This document shows, piece after piece, positions 20,377 to 31,849 of a stretch of 64,000 bases of DNA. Below the pieces are notes generated by a model that was given only the letters and a program-made list of their open reading frames with translations, was not told the DNA's origin and ran no database searches. The position numbers and the translations under genes are program-made. This DNA comes from Symbiodinium natans (Eukaryota > Sar > Dinophyceae > Suessiales > Symbiodiniaceae). The stretch covers positions 300,001 to 364,000 of the forward strand of contig CAJNDS010002493.1 of assembly GCA_905221605.1 (NCBI GenBank), read 5' to 3'. Within the stretch, counting starts at the first letter, position 1; each line of letters opens with the position of its first letter.

Positions 20377-21009
20377 TTTAGGGGTTAGGGTTTAGGGTTT
20401 AAGGGCTTAGGGGCTTCGGGGTTTAAGGGCTTAGGGGTTTAGGGGCTAGCGGTTTAGGGGTTCAGGGGTTTAGGGCTGCAAGAGAGGCAGGATGCCAACC
20501 ATGAAGCAGCCTGAGACTCGCAAGACCCGAAACACTTGACAATTGCAAGTCCTGCTTAAACCTTACATCCAAAAAGTTAGACCCTAAACCCGAAGCTCTT
20601 CCCAAAACCGTTTAAGCCCAAAACCCAAAGCCGCGTTCGCAAGAGCACCTTCCCTGCTTTTGCATGATCTTGCCGAGCATCCTGAGCGTGCTATCACTAC
20701 GGCGAGGTCATCTCCACGTCGGGGTCCCCTTTTGGGTCGCTGGTATGCATAACATGGCTTAGGGTCTCGAGTTTAAGGCCCGTATTTCAGCTATGCACAA
20801 TACTGCTGATGGTTTAGCCTAAGCCCTAACCCTAAACCCTAACCCTAAACCCTAACCCTAAACCCTAAACCCTCAACCCTAAACCGGTTTAGGGTCTGGA
20901 AGTTTCGGGGTGGAGCCTGCTCTCAGAGAGTGGAAGACCGTTGAGGTTCTGGGCGGCACGAGTGGCTCGCGCCAGCGAACTGTAGAGAGGCACCGGTCTC
21001 TGCTCCGGG

Positions 21010-21115
21010 ATCCTTATTAAGAACTACTTCGGGGTCCTTGTGAAGGTTTACTTCAGGGTCCTTATTCAGAGCAGGGATCTACCCCAAAGCGTCGAGGGGT
21101 CCTTATTAAGAATCG
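21010..21115. repeat. Small direct repeats of GGGTCCTTATTAAGAA type
   Basis: Four imperfect copies of a GGTCCTTATT- or GGTCCTTGTG-core unit in about 100 bases. The function is unknown. Confidence 0.6.
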
Positions 21116-21200
21116 GGTCTGCTCCTCAACGCAAAGGGGGTATTGGGGGGCCCTAAACCCTAAACCCTGAACGCTAAACCCGAAAACCTGAGCCCTGAGC

Positions 21201-21362
21201 TCTAAACCCTAAACCCTAAACCCTAAACCCTAAACCCTAAACCCCAAACCCTAAACCCTAAACCCCAAACCCTAAACCCTAAACCCTAAACCCTAAACCC
21301 TAAACCCTAAACCCTAAACCCTAAACCCTAAACCCTAAACCCTAAACCCTAAACCCTAAACC
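21201..21362. repeat. Interstitial telomeric tract, C-rich
   Basis: A nearly uniform CCCTAAA run with two CCCCAAA units. Confidence 0.97.
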
Positions 21363-21710
21363 TACTCAGCAACTCTTACAACTCTGAGTCCCTACCCATT
21401 CAAGGGGTTCCCAGGCTACAAAATCCTGACACAGCAGACGAATTCAGGGAGATCCAAGCGGGCTGAAAGAAGGAATACGCCGGGTTTAGGGTTTAGGGTT
21501 TAGGTTGTAGGGTTTAGGGTTTAGGGTAAGGAATGTACCGGAAGCCTTCTTGGAGTCCTTTCATTTTTATGAGTGAAGGGTATTCGTTGGTTAAGGGGTT
21601 GAGGGGCTACAGGCTCTAGGACTCGGAGCTTTAGTATAGTTTAGCGTTTAGGGTTTCGGGTTTTGGGGTTATACAAATGAGGCTAGCAAGGGGGGACTAT
21701 CAGGAGCTCA

Positions 21711-21737
21711 GGGGGGGGGGGGGGGGGGGGGGGGGGG
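21711..21737. repeat. Homopolymer G run of 27
   Basis: An uninterrupted G run. Similar G or C runs occur at about 28,097-28,122, 31,488-31,502, 37,205-37,233, 42,266-42,279 and 49,801-49,815. It could form G-quadruplexes or reflect assembly-length uncertainty. Confidence 0.95.
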
Positions 21738-22058
21738 TGATTTTCACATTCCTTAGTTTTTTGGGCTTTAGGGCTTCTTGACCCTAAACCCCAAACCCTA
21801 AGCCTAACCTGAACTAACCCCAAACCCGAAACCTCAGCTTGAGGGTTTCGGACCTGATACCCTCAAACCGAACGCCTTTGGCAAGGTTAAGGGGTGGCTT
21901 GCGGGTTCGGGTTTTAGGGTATTTTGGGGTTTGGGGGTTTGGGAGTGTGGGGGGCTCGCGATTTTGGGGGGTTGGGGGTTTTGGGTTTGGGGGGTTAGGG
22001 TTTAGGGCTCCGGCTTGCAGGTTTCGGGTTCGGGGTAAACCCTAAACCCAAGCAGCAG

Positions 22059-22135
22059 GTATGATTCTCGCGCGGGCAAGTGGGAGTCCGTGCGCTGCGG
22101 CCCTGGATCAAGACCGACCCATTTGGGGGCTTCGG
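22059..22135 (+). CDS. Kelch-repeat-like exon, second
   Basis: The frame gives RYDSRAGKWESV, matching the kelch Y-D-x-x-x-x-x-W pattern. The acceptor is GCAG|G and the donor CGG|GTTTAGAG. The first bases also resemble the last PARP exon (GTATGACTCC), so a PARP-derived fragment is an alternative. Confidence 0.5.
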
Positions 22136-22325
22136 GTTTAGAGCTGTAGGGTTTCAGGGTTTAGGGTTTAGGGTTCTAGGATTTAGGGTTTAGGATTTAG
22201 GGTTTAGGGTTTGGGAGGTTTAGCATGAAAGGCACAAGCCTTCCTAGAAGATCTTCGAGGCTATGGTGAGGCTTGTGCACGGCGCAGGGTTCGGGGTTTA
22301 GGATTGAGGGGTTGGGGTTTAGTAC

Positions 22326-22450
22326 CCTAGACCCTAAACCCTAAACCCTAAACCCTAAACCCTAAACCCGAAACCCTAAACCCTAAACCCTAAACCCTCA
22401 ACCCTAAACCCTAAACCCTAAACCCTAAACCCTAAACCTAAACCCTAAAC
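22326..22450. repeat. Interstitial telomeric tract, C-rich
   Basis: CCCTAAA units with one CCCGAAA and one CCCTCAA variant. Confidence 0.97.
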
Positions 22451-22755
22451 CACTCCCGTGGCTGCTGGTGGTTTGGTTAGCCTTTTTACAATCCCTACCG
22501 CAGATAAGAATGACATAAGCTGCCCTCATCATACCCGTTGGTTGAAAGAGGCCCGTCTATCACCTGCCAGGAACCCTAAACCCTAAACCCTAAACCCTAA
22601 ACCCTAAACCCTCAACCCTAAACCCCAAACGCTAAACCCTAAACCCCTACAACCTTATACCCAAAACCCTAAACCCTAAAACCTATAACCTTGTACCCTA
22701 AACCCTAAACCCTACACCCTAAAACCTAAACCCCAAAATTCTACACCCCCAAAAG

Positions 22756-22829
22756 CTGCCCGGGAGATTGAAAGGTGCCGACATGATCGAGGCGCTGGGC
22801 ATTCTTCTTGTTCCAGAGTTTGGATTTGG
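22756..22829 (+). CDS. Exon-like island (KLPGRLKGADMIEALG...)
   Basis: The open frame reads KLPGRLKGADMIEALG and then ILLVPEFG, helix-like. It ends ATTTGG|GTTTAGGG. C-rich units lie upstream and G-rich downstream. The family is unknown. Confidence 0.45.
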
Positions 22830-23462
22830 GTTTAGGGTTTCGGGTTTAGGGTTTAGGGTTTAGGGCTTAGGGGTTAGGGTTTGGGGTTTAGGGTTTAGGT
22901 CAGCCAAGTGACCATCTTATAGAGACACGCAGCAAATAGCAGGGATTCCTTATTCTGATCAATTGGCTTAAGTTCCCGAGCCTCCAGATCTGCAGCCTTC
23001 TAAAGCCCTAAGCCGAAAACGGTGAACCCTAAACCCTAAACCCTAAACCCTAAACCCTAAACCCTAAACCCTAAACCCTAAACCTCTGGATCACACTCCC
23101 CCAATCTTCTTGGGTGACTCGCACTACATCTCAAGTTCAACGGGCCCATATTATCTCTTAAAACCTTTTTGTATAACTTCATAGAAAAGGTCAATGACCC
23201 TAAGCCCTATACCCCAAACCCTAAAAACTCTTGCGGGGCCCCCCAGAGCGGCCCCTACAATCCGAAACCCCCAACGAATCCTGGCTCAAGCTGGACAATT
23301 TTTTGTGCGATTTAGGGTCTAAGACCCTATACCTTAGGGTCTAAGACCCTCTACCTTAGCCATCTTCGGCGAGGGCCAGGTATTCTTGCGGGTACTTTGA
23401 TGGAGCGCGCCCGCCTGGCCTCGCTGGCACCTTGGCCGCGCCTTCCACCGGAGACCGGGGTA

Positions 23463-23524
23463 TGGGTCCTCTATAGAATCCCTTCAGGGTCTGCATGGGT
23501 GGACCCTATAGAATCCCTTGAAGG

Positions 23525-23556
<32 letters not shown>

Positions 23557-23700
23557 TTTTGTTTTTCACATTTATATTTATATTTATGTTTATGTTTATA
23601 TTTAAATTTCATTTATATGTATATTATATTTACATTAAAAAATCACATATATATATATATAGGTAGGGGTACCCTATAGAACCCTTTAAAGGGGTACCTG
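23463..23700. repeat. CCCTATAGAATCCCTT repeats flanking an AT-rich core
   Basis: GGGTCCTCTATAGAATCCCTT, GGACCCTATAGAATCCCTT and GGTACCCTATAGAACCCTT recur at about 23,465, 23,502 and 23,669, around a TATATA/TTTATATTT core. It is a probable AT-rich foldback repeat. Confidence 0.6.
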
Positions 23701-24153
23701 GAGGGGGCACCAGGTCTCAGGGATTCAGAAGTTAGCGGGTGTATGGTTTCAAGGTTTAGGGTGTAGAGTTTCGGGTTCAGGGTTTAGGTCTTGTCAAGTG
23801 CGTTCGGTGTGTTTTCTATTTTTCGGGGAGAGGGGGTGTGGATGTTTTTCAATGTGCTTAAGGCCTTCAAGGCCGCACCCCTCCACTGAACTCTTCAAGT
23901 CCGCGTTGAACTCCACCCCCCCAAAACCCTAAACCGTAAACCCCTGCACTCGCCTTGAGCCCTACATAGCCAGCCCCACAAAACCACGTGCCGCATTCTT
24001 CTCCTTCTTCTTTGACGCCCTCATGGCTCTTCCCCTGGTTCTTAGTAGGGAATGAGGAAATCGGTACCTTATCCCCCTACATGTACCCTTCAAGGAGGAG
24101 TTTTTGTGGGTACCCACATACAGACAGACCCTTTTCCGGGATTCTATACTCGG

Positions 24154-24339
24154 CATGGTACCTATAACCCATTTATAGCTGTACATTTAACCATATTAGG
24201 GCACCTAAGGGGCTTATAAGTGAGTGCAGTTATAATTGGTTAATTTTAACGCTACGCGACCCGCCTCGGCCCGGCCCAGCGCATCCGCGTGAGCATGGTG
24301 ATTCCGCAGCGCCCAAGTCGCTGCACCCCAAGCAATTGG
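24154..24339 (+). other. Decayed MITE family A next to an exon-like island
   Basis: 24,154-24,250 resembles the interior of the MITE at 41,677-41,799 (ACCATATT-GGGCAC-CTTATAAGTG). The following 24,250-24,339 is GC-rich and open as GPAQRIRVSMVIPQRPSR, ending AATTGG|GTTTAGGG. An exon that starts at a transposon edge is plausible but unproven. Confidence 0.4.
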
Positions 24340-24818
24340 GTTTAGGGTTTAGGGTTCCGGGTTTTATGGTTTAGGGTGCAGGGTTGAGGGTTAGTTTAGG
24401 GTTGCGGGTGTTCCACAACCTAACACCTTCGGCCCAAGGCCTCGGCGGATAAGTACCATGAACCTCTAAGTAGGGTACCTCACTCCCTCATTCACCACAA
24501 AGAACCAGCAAGTCTTAGTCGTCAAGCTTCAGAGGTGTTTGGGTTGAGGCCCTGCTGCCCAAAGGTTTAGGGTTTAGGGTTTTAGGGTTTAGGGTTCAGG
24601 GTTCAGGGTTCTAGGGTTTAGGGTTGAGGGTTTAGGGTTTAGGGGTTAGGGCCTGCAACCCTGAAACCGTAGACCCTAAACCCGTAAAATCCCAGAGCCC
24701 CAAAGCCTAAAACCCTAAAACCCTCAAACGCTGGATTCCGTAAACCCTTGAACCCTAGAACCTAAACCCCTCAAGCCCTAAACCCCTAAGAACCGAAACC
24801 CTTAAACCCTCGCAAAAG

Positions 24819-24891
24819 GTTCGGGGTACATCGTTCATGCGCTGGACCCCAACAGAAGGGTGCTCCATCCCGCAAAGAGCTCAAAGCCCTG
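24819..24891 (+). CDS. Exon-like island with telomeric-unit donor
   Basis: The acceptor is AAAAG|G and the donor CCCTG|GTTTAGGG. All three forward frames are open, so the protein cannot be read; FGVHRSCAGPQQKGAPSR is one candidate. Confidence 0.35.
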
Positions 24892-25200
24892 GTTTAGGGT
24901 TTAGGGTTTAGGGTTTAGGGTTTAGGTTTTAGGACCCTAAACCCTAAACCCTAAACCCTAAACCCTAAACCCTAAACCCTAAACCCTAAACCCTAAACCC
25001 TAAACCCTAAACCCTAAACCCTAAACCCTAAACCCTAAACCCTAAACCCTAAACCTAACCCTAAACCCTAAACCCTAAACCCTAAACCCTAAACCCTAAA
25101 CCCTAAACCCTAAACCCTAAACCCTAAACCCTAAACCCTAAACCCTAAACCCTAAACCCTAAACCCTAAACCCTAAACCCTAAACCCTAAACCCTAACCC
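24892..25200. repeat. Telomeric tract that switches strand: G-rich then C-rich
   Basis: TTTAGGG units (24,892-24,932) abut CCCTAAA units (24,934-25,197) head to head, a long potential foldback. It is the simplest visible example of the G-start, C-end layout proposed for introns here. Confidence 0.95.
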
Positions 25201-25329
25201 TCAGCTCCCAAAAGGTCCGGAGCCCCAAATGCTGGATGTTCAGGGTTGAGGTTTAGGGTTAAGGGTTTGGGTTTTGGGGAACCCTCAGCCCTAAGTCCTA
25301 AACCCTACGCCCTACACCCCTTCGGGGTC

Positions 25330-25484
25330 TACTTGGAGGTTCATGGGACTTAATAACCACTTATAACTGGGCTTATACCCCTACATATAACACCCCTAAA
25401 GGGCCCTAGAAAGGGTATCCCAAGTATAAGTAGGGTTAGAAGCCCAGTTATAAGGGGTTATTAAGTCCCATGAACCTCCAAGTA
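25330..25484. mobile_element. MITE family A, full-length copy
   Basis: A near-perfect palindrome from TACTTGGAGGTTCATGGGAC to GTCCCATGAACCTCCAAGTA with a GGGCCCTAGAAAGGG centre. It defines the 16-base terminal repeat of the family best. Confidence 0.88.
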
Positions 25485-25998
25485 GGGTTTGGGGCCCCAA
25501 CTCCTAATGTGCCAAGCCCCCGGAAGCCCAAAGCTCAGCAACACCCGCATCCTGAGGATCACATGAAGTCGAAATCGTTAGAAGGCGGGGAAGCCTAAAC
25601 CCTGGCTTGGGTTTTAGGGTTTAGGGTTTAGTAGGGTTTAGGGTTTAGTAGGGTTTAGAGTTTAGGGTTTAGGGTTTAGGGTTTAGTAGGGTTTAGGGTT
25701 TAGCAGGGTTTCGTAGGGTTTCGTAGGGGTTTGCAGGGCTTGGCAGGGCTTAGTAGGGTTCAGTAGGGCTTAGTAGGTTTTTGTAGGGTTTGGTAGGTTT
25801 TCAGTAGTGAGCCCCAAACCCTAAACCCAATTGCCCGTGAGAGCCTTTCATGGAAGTAATCAGGACCGCCAGAGAGCCCCCCACCCCACAAAAAAAACCA
25901 AAAAACCTTAATTAAGGAAGATAGTTTAACAGCCTTCAACCATGTAGGAATTCTTGCCCTAAACCCCAAACCCTAAACCGTTGACTAAACACATTTCA

Positions 25999-26098
25999 GG
26001 GGGGCTTCCGAAAATAGGGTTACCTTGTTGGGTCTTTTTTTCAGGGAATCCTACTATTTGGGGCATATATAGGTGTCCCCTATTGTCGTAAACTCCCA
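25999..26098. mobile_element. MITE family B copy, opposite orientation
   Basis: GGGGCTTCCGAAAATAGGG on the left and TATTGTCGTAAACTCCC on the right, the mirror image of the 9,751-9,845 copy. Confidence 0.65.
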
Positions 26099-26339
26099 AT
26101 TCCTCAGATTAACGGCTCTTGGGCTCTTTGGGGGTCTGGGGCATCGGCCAAAATCACGTACACTAAAAGGATGGTCCGGGTTTAGGGTTTAGGGTTTAGG
26201 GTTTAGGGTTTCTGGGTGGGATGCCTAGGAAACTGCGGTTAATATAGGGCATGGCACCTTGAAGCCCTAAACCCTAAGCCCAGATACCCAACGAGGTTTA
26301 AGCTTACCCACTCAACTGGCAAGTTCGCCTCAACTAGGT

Positions 26340-26500
26340 AGTTTGGAGACCCTGTCAAAGGACTTCCACTGCGCCACAAACAACCACAGCAAACACGCAA
26401 TCCCAGACAATGTGCTGTGGGTGACCATCATGCTTTGCCCCCGTGCTGGATGTGTTCATTCGGACTTAACAAAGCCCAAACTCAAACCACCTTGAGATAC
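26340..26500 (+). other. Possible coding island
   Basis: A non-repetitive stretch open in two forward frames, for example HAIPDNVLWVTIMLCPRAG. No splice consensus could decide the frame and no family is recognised. Confidence 0.3.
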
Positions 26501-26582
26501 TTCAAACCATAGAGGGTCTCTTAGTAGAGTAGATTTCTAAAAGGGACCCTAAGGGAATACCATTCGTAATTATTCCGACCCC

Positions 26583-27412
26583 TCCGATCGGAACTACTCC
26601 GATCGGAAGTACTCCGATCGGAATTACTCCGGTCGGAATTACTCCGATCGGAATTACTCCGATCGGCAGTACTCCGAGCGGAATTGCCCCGAGCGGAATT
26701 ACTCCGAGCGGAATTACTCCGAGCGGAATTACTCCGAGCGGAGTTACTCCGCTCGGAATTACTCCGATCGGAATTACTCCGACCGGAATTACTCCGGTCG
26801 GAATTACTCCGGTCGGAATTACTCCGATCGGAATTACTCCGACCGGAATTACTCCGATGGGAAGTACTCCGATCGGAATTACTTCGATCGGAAGTACTCC
26901 GATCGGAATTACTCCGATCGGAATTTCTCCGACCGATCGGAATTTTTCCGACCGATCGGAATTACTCCGACCGATCGGAATTACTCCGACCGATCGGAAT
27001 TTCTCCGACCAATCGGAATTACTCCGACCGATCGGAATTACTCCGACCGATCGGAATTACTCCGGCCGATCGGAATTACTCCGACCGATCGGAATTACTC
27101 CGACCGATCGGAATTACTCCGGCCGATCGGAATTACTCCGACCGATCGGAATTACTCCGACCGATCGGAATTACTCCGGCCGATCGGAATTACTCCGACC
27201 GATCGGAATTACTCCGGCCGATCGGAATTACTCCGACCGATCGGAATTACTCCGACCGATCGGAATTACTCCGACCGATCGGAATTACTCCGACCGATCG
27301 GAATTACTCCGACCGATCGGACTTACTCCGACCGATCGGAATTACTCCGATCGATCGGCATTAATTTCTCCAATGGGAGATTCTCCGATCGGAATTACTC
27401 CGATCGGAATTA
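26583..27412. repeat. Palindromic satellite, 15-bp and 19-bp units (CCGATCGG core)
   Basis: The left part repeats TCCGATCGGAATTAC (15 bp). The right part repeats TCCGACCGATCGGAATTAC (19 bp). CCGATCGG is a perfect palindrome. The array begins at the TAATTATTCCGACC edge of a family E element (26,510-26,582), which looks like its seed. Long open frames across it encode only repeating DRNYSDRSELLRPIGI-type peptide in several frames and are not genes. Confidence 0.93.
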
Positions 27413-27424
27413 CCACTTCAGTCC

Positions 27425-27605
27425 GAGTTCAGCGGTCTTCGGTTGCCACAACAACGACGCCAGGTTCAGGGTTTAGGGTATGGGGTTTAGGGTTTAGGGT
27501 TTAGGGTTTAGGGATGCCAGGCGGCCTGCGCAGCTCCGGCTATGGCGGAAGCGCCGGCAGCAGCAGCACAGAGCATCACCACCAGTCTGCCTGGCGAGTT
27601 TCAGG
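27425..27605 (+). CDS. Two exon-like islands
   Basis: 27,425-27,463 (SEFSGLRLPQQRR) ends CGCCAG|GTTCAGGG. After a G-rich tract, about 27,512-27,600 is open as MPGGLRSSGYGGSAGSSST then EHHHQSAWR, a glycine/serine-rich low-complexity stretch. The family is unknown. Confidence 0.35.
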
Positions 27606-28225
27606 GGGCTTTTCGGGATCTCGGGTTGAGGGGTTTAGGGTTTAGGGTTTAGGGTTTACGGATGAGGTGAGGGGTTTTAGGGTTTGTTGGGGTTTTAGGG
27701 TGCGTTTAGGGATCTCGGGTTTAGGGGTTTAGGGTTTTTTGGGGGGTTGCTTAGAAAGCGTTGAGGTGGTTTGCAGCATCCCAGCCCTCAGGGGCAGGGG
27801 CCAGACATTTGTATTGTTTCATTTGCTTCTGACTGTCCTGGCCTTAAGCCCTCGAACCCTATGACCCAAAAACCCCACATGCATATAACCCTATTACCCT
27901 AAACGCCCTATGACCCTATAACCATAGAAGTATATCACCCCATAAGCTTAAACCTGAAACCCCTAAACCCTAAACCCTAAATCCTAAACCCTAAACCCTA
28001 GACCCTTGCGAAATGCAAGAGTCGTTTTCACAGCCGGCCGGTTTCCCACATCTTTTTGGGTTTCGGTGGGTTTCGTAGGGGAGAGGGGTGAGCTTCCCCC
28101 CCCCCCCCCCCCCCCCCCCCCAAGCCTGGGTTTAGGGTTCAGGGTTTAGGGTTCGGGTGTAGGGTTGGGGATCCTCAAGAGAAAGCCTTTGTTGTCACCA
28201 TGGCAAGTGTGCTGACAATCTTGAG

Positions 28226-28553
28226 ACCCTAAACCCTAAACCCTAAACCCTAAACCCTAAACCCTAAACCCTAAACCCTAAACCCTAAACCCTAAACCCT
28301 AAACCCTAAACCCTAAACCCTAAACCCTAAACCCTAAACCCTAAACCCTAAACCCTAAACCCTAATACCCTAAACCCTAATACCCTAAACCCTAAACCCT
28401 AATACCCTAAACCCTAAACCCTAAACCCTAAACCCTAAACCCTAAACCCTAAACCCTAAACCCTAAACCCTAAACCCTAAACCCTAAACCCTAAACCCTA
28501 AACCCTAAACCCTAAACCCTAAACCCTAACCCTAAACGCTAAACCCTAAACTC
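28226..28553. repeat. Long interstitial telomeric tract, C-rich
   Basis: About 45 CCCTAAA units with a few CCCTAATA insert units near 28,370-28,405. Confidence 0.98.
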
Positions 28554-28679
28554 CTCTACTTCAATGGAGCCATGAAAAAGCATGACTCGGCCTCAAGTTA
28601 CCGAAACTAAGCCCTGAAGCGCTGCTAGCCCTGTCCCCAAGACAGATGCTCCCAAAGCAATCCATGGCATCCATCCCCC

Positions 28680-28980
28680 CTAGCACTGACACCAACACTA
28701 GCACTAACACGAACACTAACACTAACACTAGCACCAGCTCTAGCACACTAGCACTAGCACTAGCACTAGTGGCACTAGCACTAGTGGCACTAGCACTAAC
28801 ACACTAGCACACTAACACGCGAACACACTAACGCACTAACGCACTAACACACTAACGCACGAACACACTAAAGCACTAACACACTAACACAAAACACACA
28901 CTAAGACGCTGACACTCTAGCACGCTAACACACACAAACACACGCACACACTAACACATGCACACACAAAGTCTGAAAAC
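28680..28980. repeat. CACTAA/CACTAG microsatellite
   Basis: Imperfect ACACTAACAC and GCACTAGCACT repeats, no gene. A minus-strand open frame here is repeat-derived. Confidence 0.9.
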
Positions 28981-28997
28981 CTGGGGCAGAGCCCTCC

Positions 28998-29137
28998 CTA
29001 AACCCTAAACCCTAAACCCTAAACCCTAAACCCTAAACCCTAAACCCTAAACCCTAAACCCTAAACCCTAACCCTAAGCCCTAAACCCTAAACCCCAAAC
29101 CCTAAACCCTAAACCCTAAACCCTAAACCCTAAACCC
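28998..29137. repeat. Interstitial telomeric tract, C-rich
   Basis: CCCTAAA units running directly up to the AAACCCAG acceptor of the 29,140 exon. Confidence 0.97.
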
Positions 29138-29139
29138 AG

Positions 29140-29248
29140 AAGAGCCCTTGATGTCTGAAAGCCTCACCGAACCCCGAAGCCCCGAAGCCCCGGGTGCCAG
29201 GCTCTCCAACGGCTCTGAGGTGCGCACCCCAGGAGTTTCTCAGGGAAG
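29140..29248 (+). CDS. Exon-like island (EEPLMSESLTEPRSPEAPG...)
   Basis: It is open for about 36 codons: EPLMSESLTEPRSPEAPG, then ARLSNGSEVRTPGVSQG. The acceptor is CCCAG directly after telomeric units and the donor GGAAG|GTTTAGGG is ideal. It looks like a disordered linker exon. It is one of the clearest exons between a C tract and a G tract. Confidence 0.55.
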
Positions 29249-29390
29249 GTTTAGGGTTTAGGGTTTAGGGTTTAGGGTTTAGGGTTTAGGGTTCAGTACT
29301 CCGGGTCGAGCGGTTTCTGGTAAAGCTTTATTTACGGCTCAGATATAACACCCACCCACCCAGAGAATCCCACGACATTGGGAAAGCAAA

Positions 29391-29770
29391 AAAAGGCCTT
29401 ATTCTGAAAACACAGCGGCCTTATTCCGTAAATAAAGCGGCCTTATTCCGTAAATACAGCGGCCTTATTCCGAAAATAAAGCGGCCTTATTCCGAAAATA
29501 AAGCGGCCTTATTCCGAAAATAAAGCGGCCTTATTCCGAAAACACAGCGGCCTTATTCCGAAAAAAAGCGGCCTTATTCTGAAAAGAAAGCCGCCTTATT
29601 CTGAAAAGAAAGCGGCCTTATTCTGAAAAGAAAGCGGCCTTATGCTGAAATTGAATTAGCCTTTGGCCTGACTTTGGCCTTATTCTGCAAATAAAGCGGC
29701 CTTATTCTGAAAATACAGCGGTCTTATTCTGAAAATAAAGCGGCCTTATTCTGATATTCAAAATAAGGTT
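29391..29770. repeat. 22-bp satellite with GCGGCCTTATTCCG core
   Basis: About 16 imperfect units of GCGGCCTTATTCCG plus an AAAATAAA spacer, with TTCTGAAA variants in the second half. It runs into a TA dinucleotide run (29,770-29,793). Confidence 0.93.
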
Positions 29771-30138
29771 TATATATATATATATATATATATGGTAGAG
29801 AGGGTTTAGGGTTGAGGGTTCAGGGTTTAGGGTTTAGGGTTAGGGTTTAGGGTTAGGGTGTAGGGTGTAGGTTGCAGGGTTTAGGGTGCAGGGTTTAGGG
29901 CACAGTAGGCCTTTGATTGAATCCCCGAAGCCTTAAAACCTCAAACCCTGGCCCAGCTTGACTCCAGTTTCGGTCCGACAGGAGGCTATAAACATCTGGT
30001 CTCCGTTGTTGCTGTCGCTTGGGGTTCTCCCATGAAGATCGATATCGTGACGCGCGCATGCTTATGGTGCACCCCTTGAAAATTACAACTTACCTACAGC
30101 TCTTCGCGGCCTCTCGTCTCTTACACTTGAAGTCCGGC

Positions 30139-30336
30139 TAAACCCTAAACCCTAAACCCTAAACCCTAAACCCTAAACCCTAAACCCTAAACCCTAAACC
30201 CTAAACCCTAAACCCTAAACCCTAGACCCTAAACCCTCTTCCCTAAACCCTAAACCCTAAACCCTAAACCCTAAACCCTAAACCCTAAACCCTAAACCCT
30301 AAACCCTAAACCCTAAACCCTAAACCCTAAACCCTA
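30139..30336. repeat. Interstitial telomeric tract, C-rich
   Basis: CCCTAAA run interrupted once by CTCTTCC near 30,235. Confidence 0.97.
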
Positions 30337-30369
30337 TTATAATTACCCACACGAACATAAGCTCCTCAG

Positions 30370-30430
30370 CCCCTTTGCCGCATCAGTCCTCGTCGAGCTC
30401 CACGAGCTCCGCGAGCTCCTCGGAAGGCCG
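30370..30430 (+). CDS. Exon-like island (ASVLVELHELRELLGRP)
   Basis: The acceptor is CTCAG and the frame gives PFAASVLVELHELRELLGRP, a leucine-rich amphipathic helix. The donor GGCCG|GTTTAGGG uses the telomeric unit. An alternative frame would be a serine-rich run. The family is unknown. Confidence 0.45.
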
Positions 30431-31080
30431 GTTTAGGGTTTAGGGTTTAGGGTTTAGGGTTTAGGGTTTCTTGGGATGCTTGGGGTTGCTTGGAGGTTAA
30501 TTTCGAGTAGTTCTAAGTAGGGTTACAAGTATGGCACCTCCACTCACAACCCTGTTTAGGGTACTGGTGGCACCCTTGCTTCAGCACCCCTAAGATTGAG
30601 GCCATTAAGCCTGAAACCTGTTCACCCGGTGCTGCATTGCTAACAAGCCCCGGCATTGACGGTGAATTCCCCTGCAGAAGGATTGCCATGTTTATGGCTA
30701 TGGGGAATGCTATGACCCTATTGTATCACACACGTATATATATCTATATATATGTATATGTATTTATGCTAGTCTGCATAATGTGTGGTTTATACTATGA
30801 TAGTTGTATTATAGGGGGTAGTCAAGAGGGGGGTAGGAGGCGGTCGGAGCCTGAGGGCGTGTGCACGGGCTATTTTGGGACTACTTCGGTATATAGCGAC
30901 TCTAAGGCGGTTCTATGGGGTAGTAGGATTCATGCCCTAAACCCTACAGTGTCTTCTAGGCGGTCCTACTTGCTGAAGCTTCTGGTACACTGATTTCAAA
31001 GCCCGAAATTGCAAAACCCTAAGCCCTAAGCCCTAAACCCTAAATCCTAAACTCCAAACCTCAATCTTCCTCCTGTCCAG

Positions 31081-31142
31081 CTGGCGACCTCACTGGCGAG
31101 AACGCCTTCTTTCAGGCTTCGACACCTTTACAACTTTCTTGG
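31081..31142 (+). CDS. Exon-like island with telomeric-unit donor
   Basis: The acceptor is TGTCCAG and the donor CTTGG|GTTTAGGG. Readings AGDLTGENAFFQASTPLQL or LATSLARTPSFRLRHLYN are both open. Confidence 0.42.
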
Positions 31143-31312
31143 GTTTAGGGTTTAGGGTTAGGGTTTAGGTTTATGGTTTGGGGTTTAGGGTTGGTGCTTT
31201 TAATTTTTGAGGGTGACAGGTCGCATAACCCTAAGCCCCACCGACAGACTCGTAGTAGGTTGTAGGTCTCAACAGGGCATAGCGACCGAGCCACCTAAAA
31301 CCCCCCAAACCC

Positions 31313-31454
31313 TACTTGGAGGTTCATCACTTATAGCTGGGCTTATAGCCTTACTTACTAATTGGGATAACCCCTATAAGGCCCTTTAGGGGTACTTTAA
31401 GTAGGGTTATAAGTACAGTTGTAAGTGGTTAGTAAGTACCATGAACCTTCAAGT
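31313..31454. mobile_element. MITE family A copy
   Basis: TACTTGGAGGTTCATC on the left, ACCATGAACCTTCAAGTA on the right, with paired TTATAAGTACAGTT interiors. Confidence 0.82.
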
Positions 31455-31537
31455 AACCCTAAACCATGTTCGGGACTGTTGGAGGGGCGGGGGGGGGGGG
31501 GGTTGCGCGCTTTAGGTTTCAGGGTTGAGGATGTCAA

Positions 31538-31651
31538 TACTCGGAGGTTCGTGGGTACTTACAAGTAGGGTTACATGTACCCTAAATCGGGTTAGAAGTA
31601 TAGTGACCATACTTATAGCCCTACCTGTAGCTACACATGAACCTCCAAGTA
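31538..31651. mobile_element. MITE family A copy, shorter interior
   Basis: TACTCGGAGGTTCGTGGGTA on the left and ACATGAACCTCCAAGTA on the right. It lies about 40 bases before the large element at 31,690. Confidence 0.78.
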
Positions 31652-31849
31652 GGGGTTTTAACCCTAAATTTAAGAGCCTCCGGCTCAAGCCGCCGACCCC
31701 GCTGGAGCATAGTTGAGAGGTCTAAACCCGCTCGCATGGTTCGAAGATCATCCCAGCCTGCTCGGCAGAGTTCTGTGAAACGTTTGGGGGGGGGAGGACA
31801 AGCTCAAGCCAAAAAGACAGGTGGGTGGGGGTGGGGGGGGGGGCGAAAA

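Noticed and set aside
26684-27504. Two overlapping open frames of 226 and 215 codons
   Set aside because: They lie entirely in the 15/19-bp satellite; the peptide is a pure repeat present in more than one frame because the unit has no stop codons.
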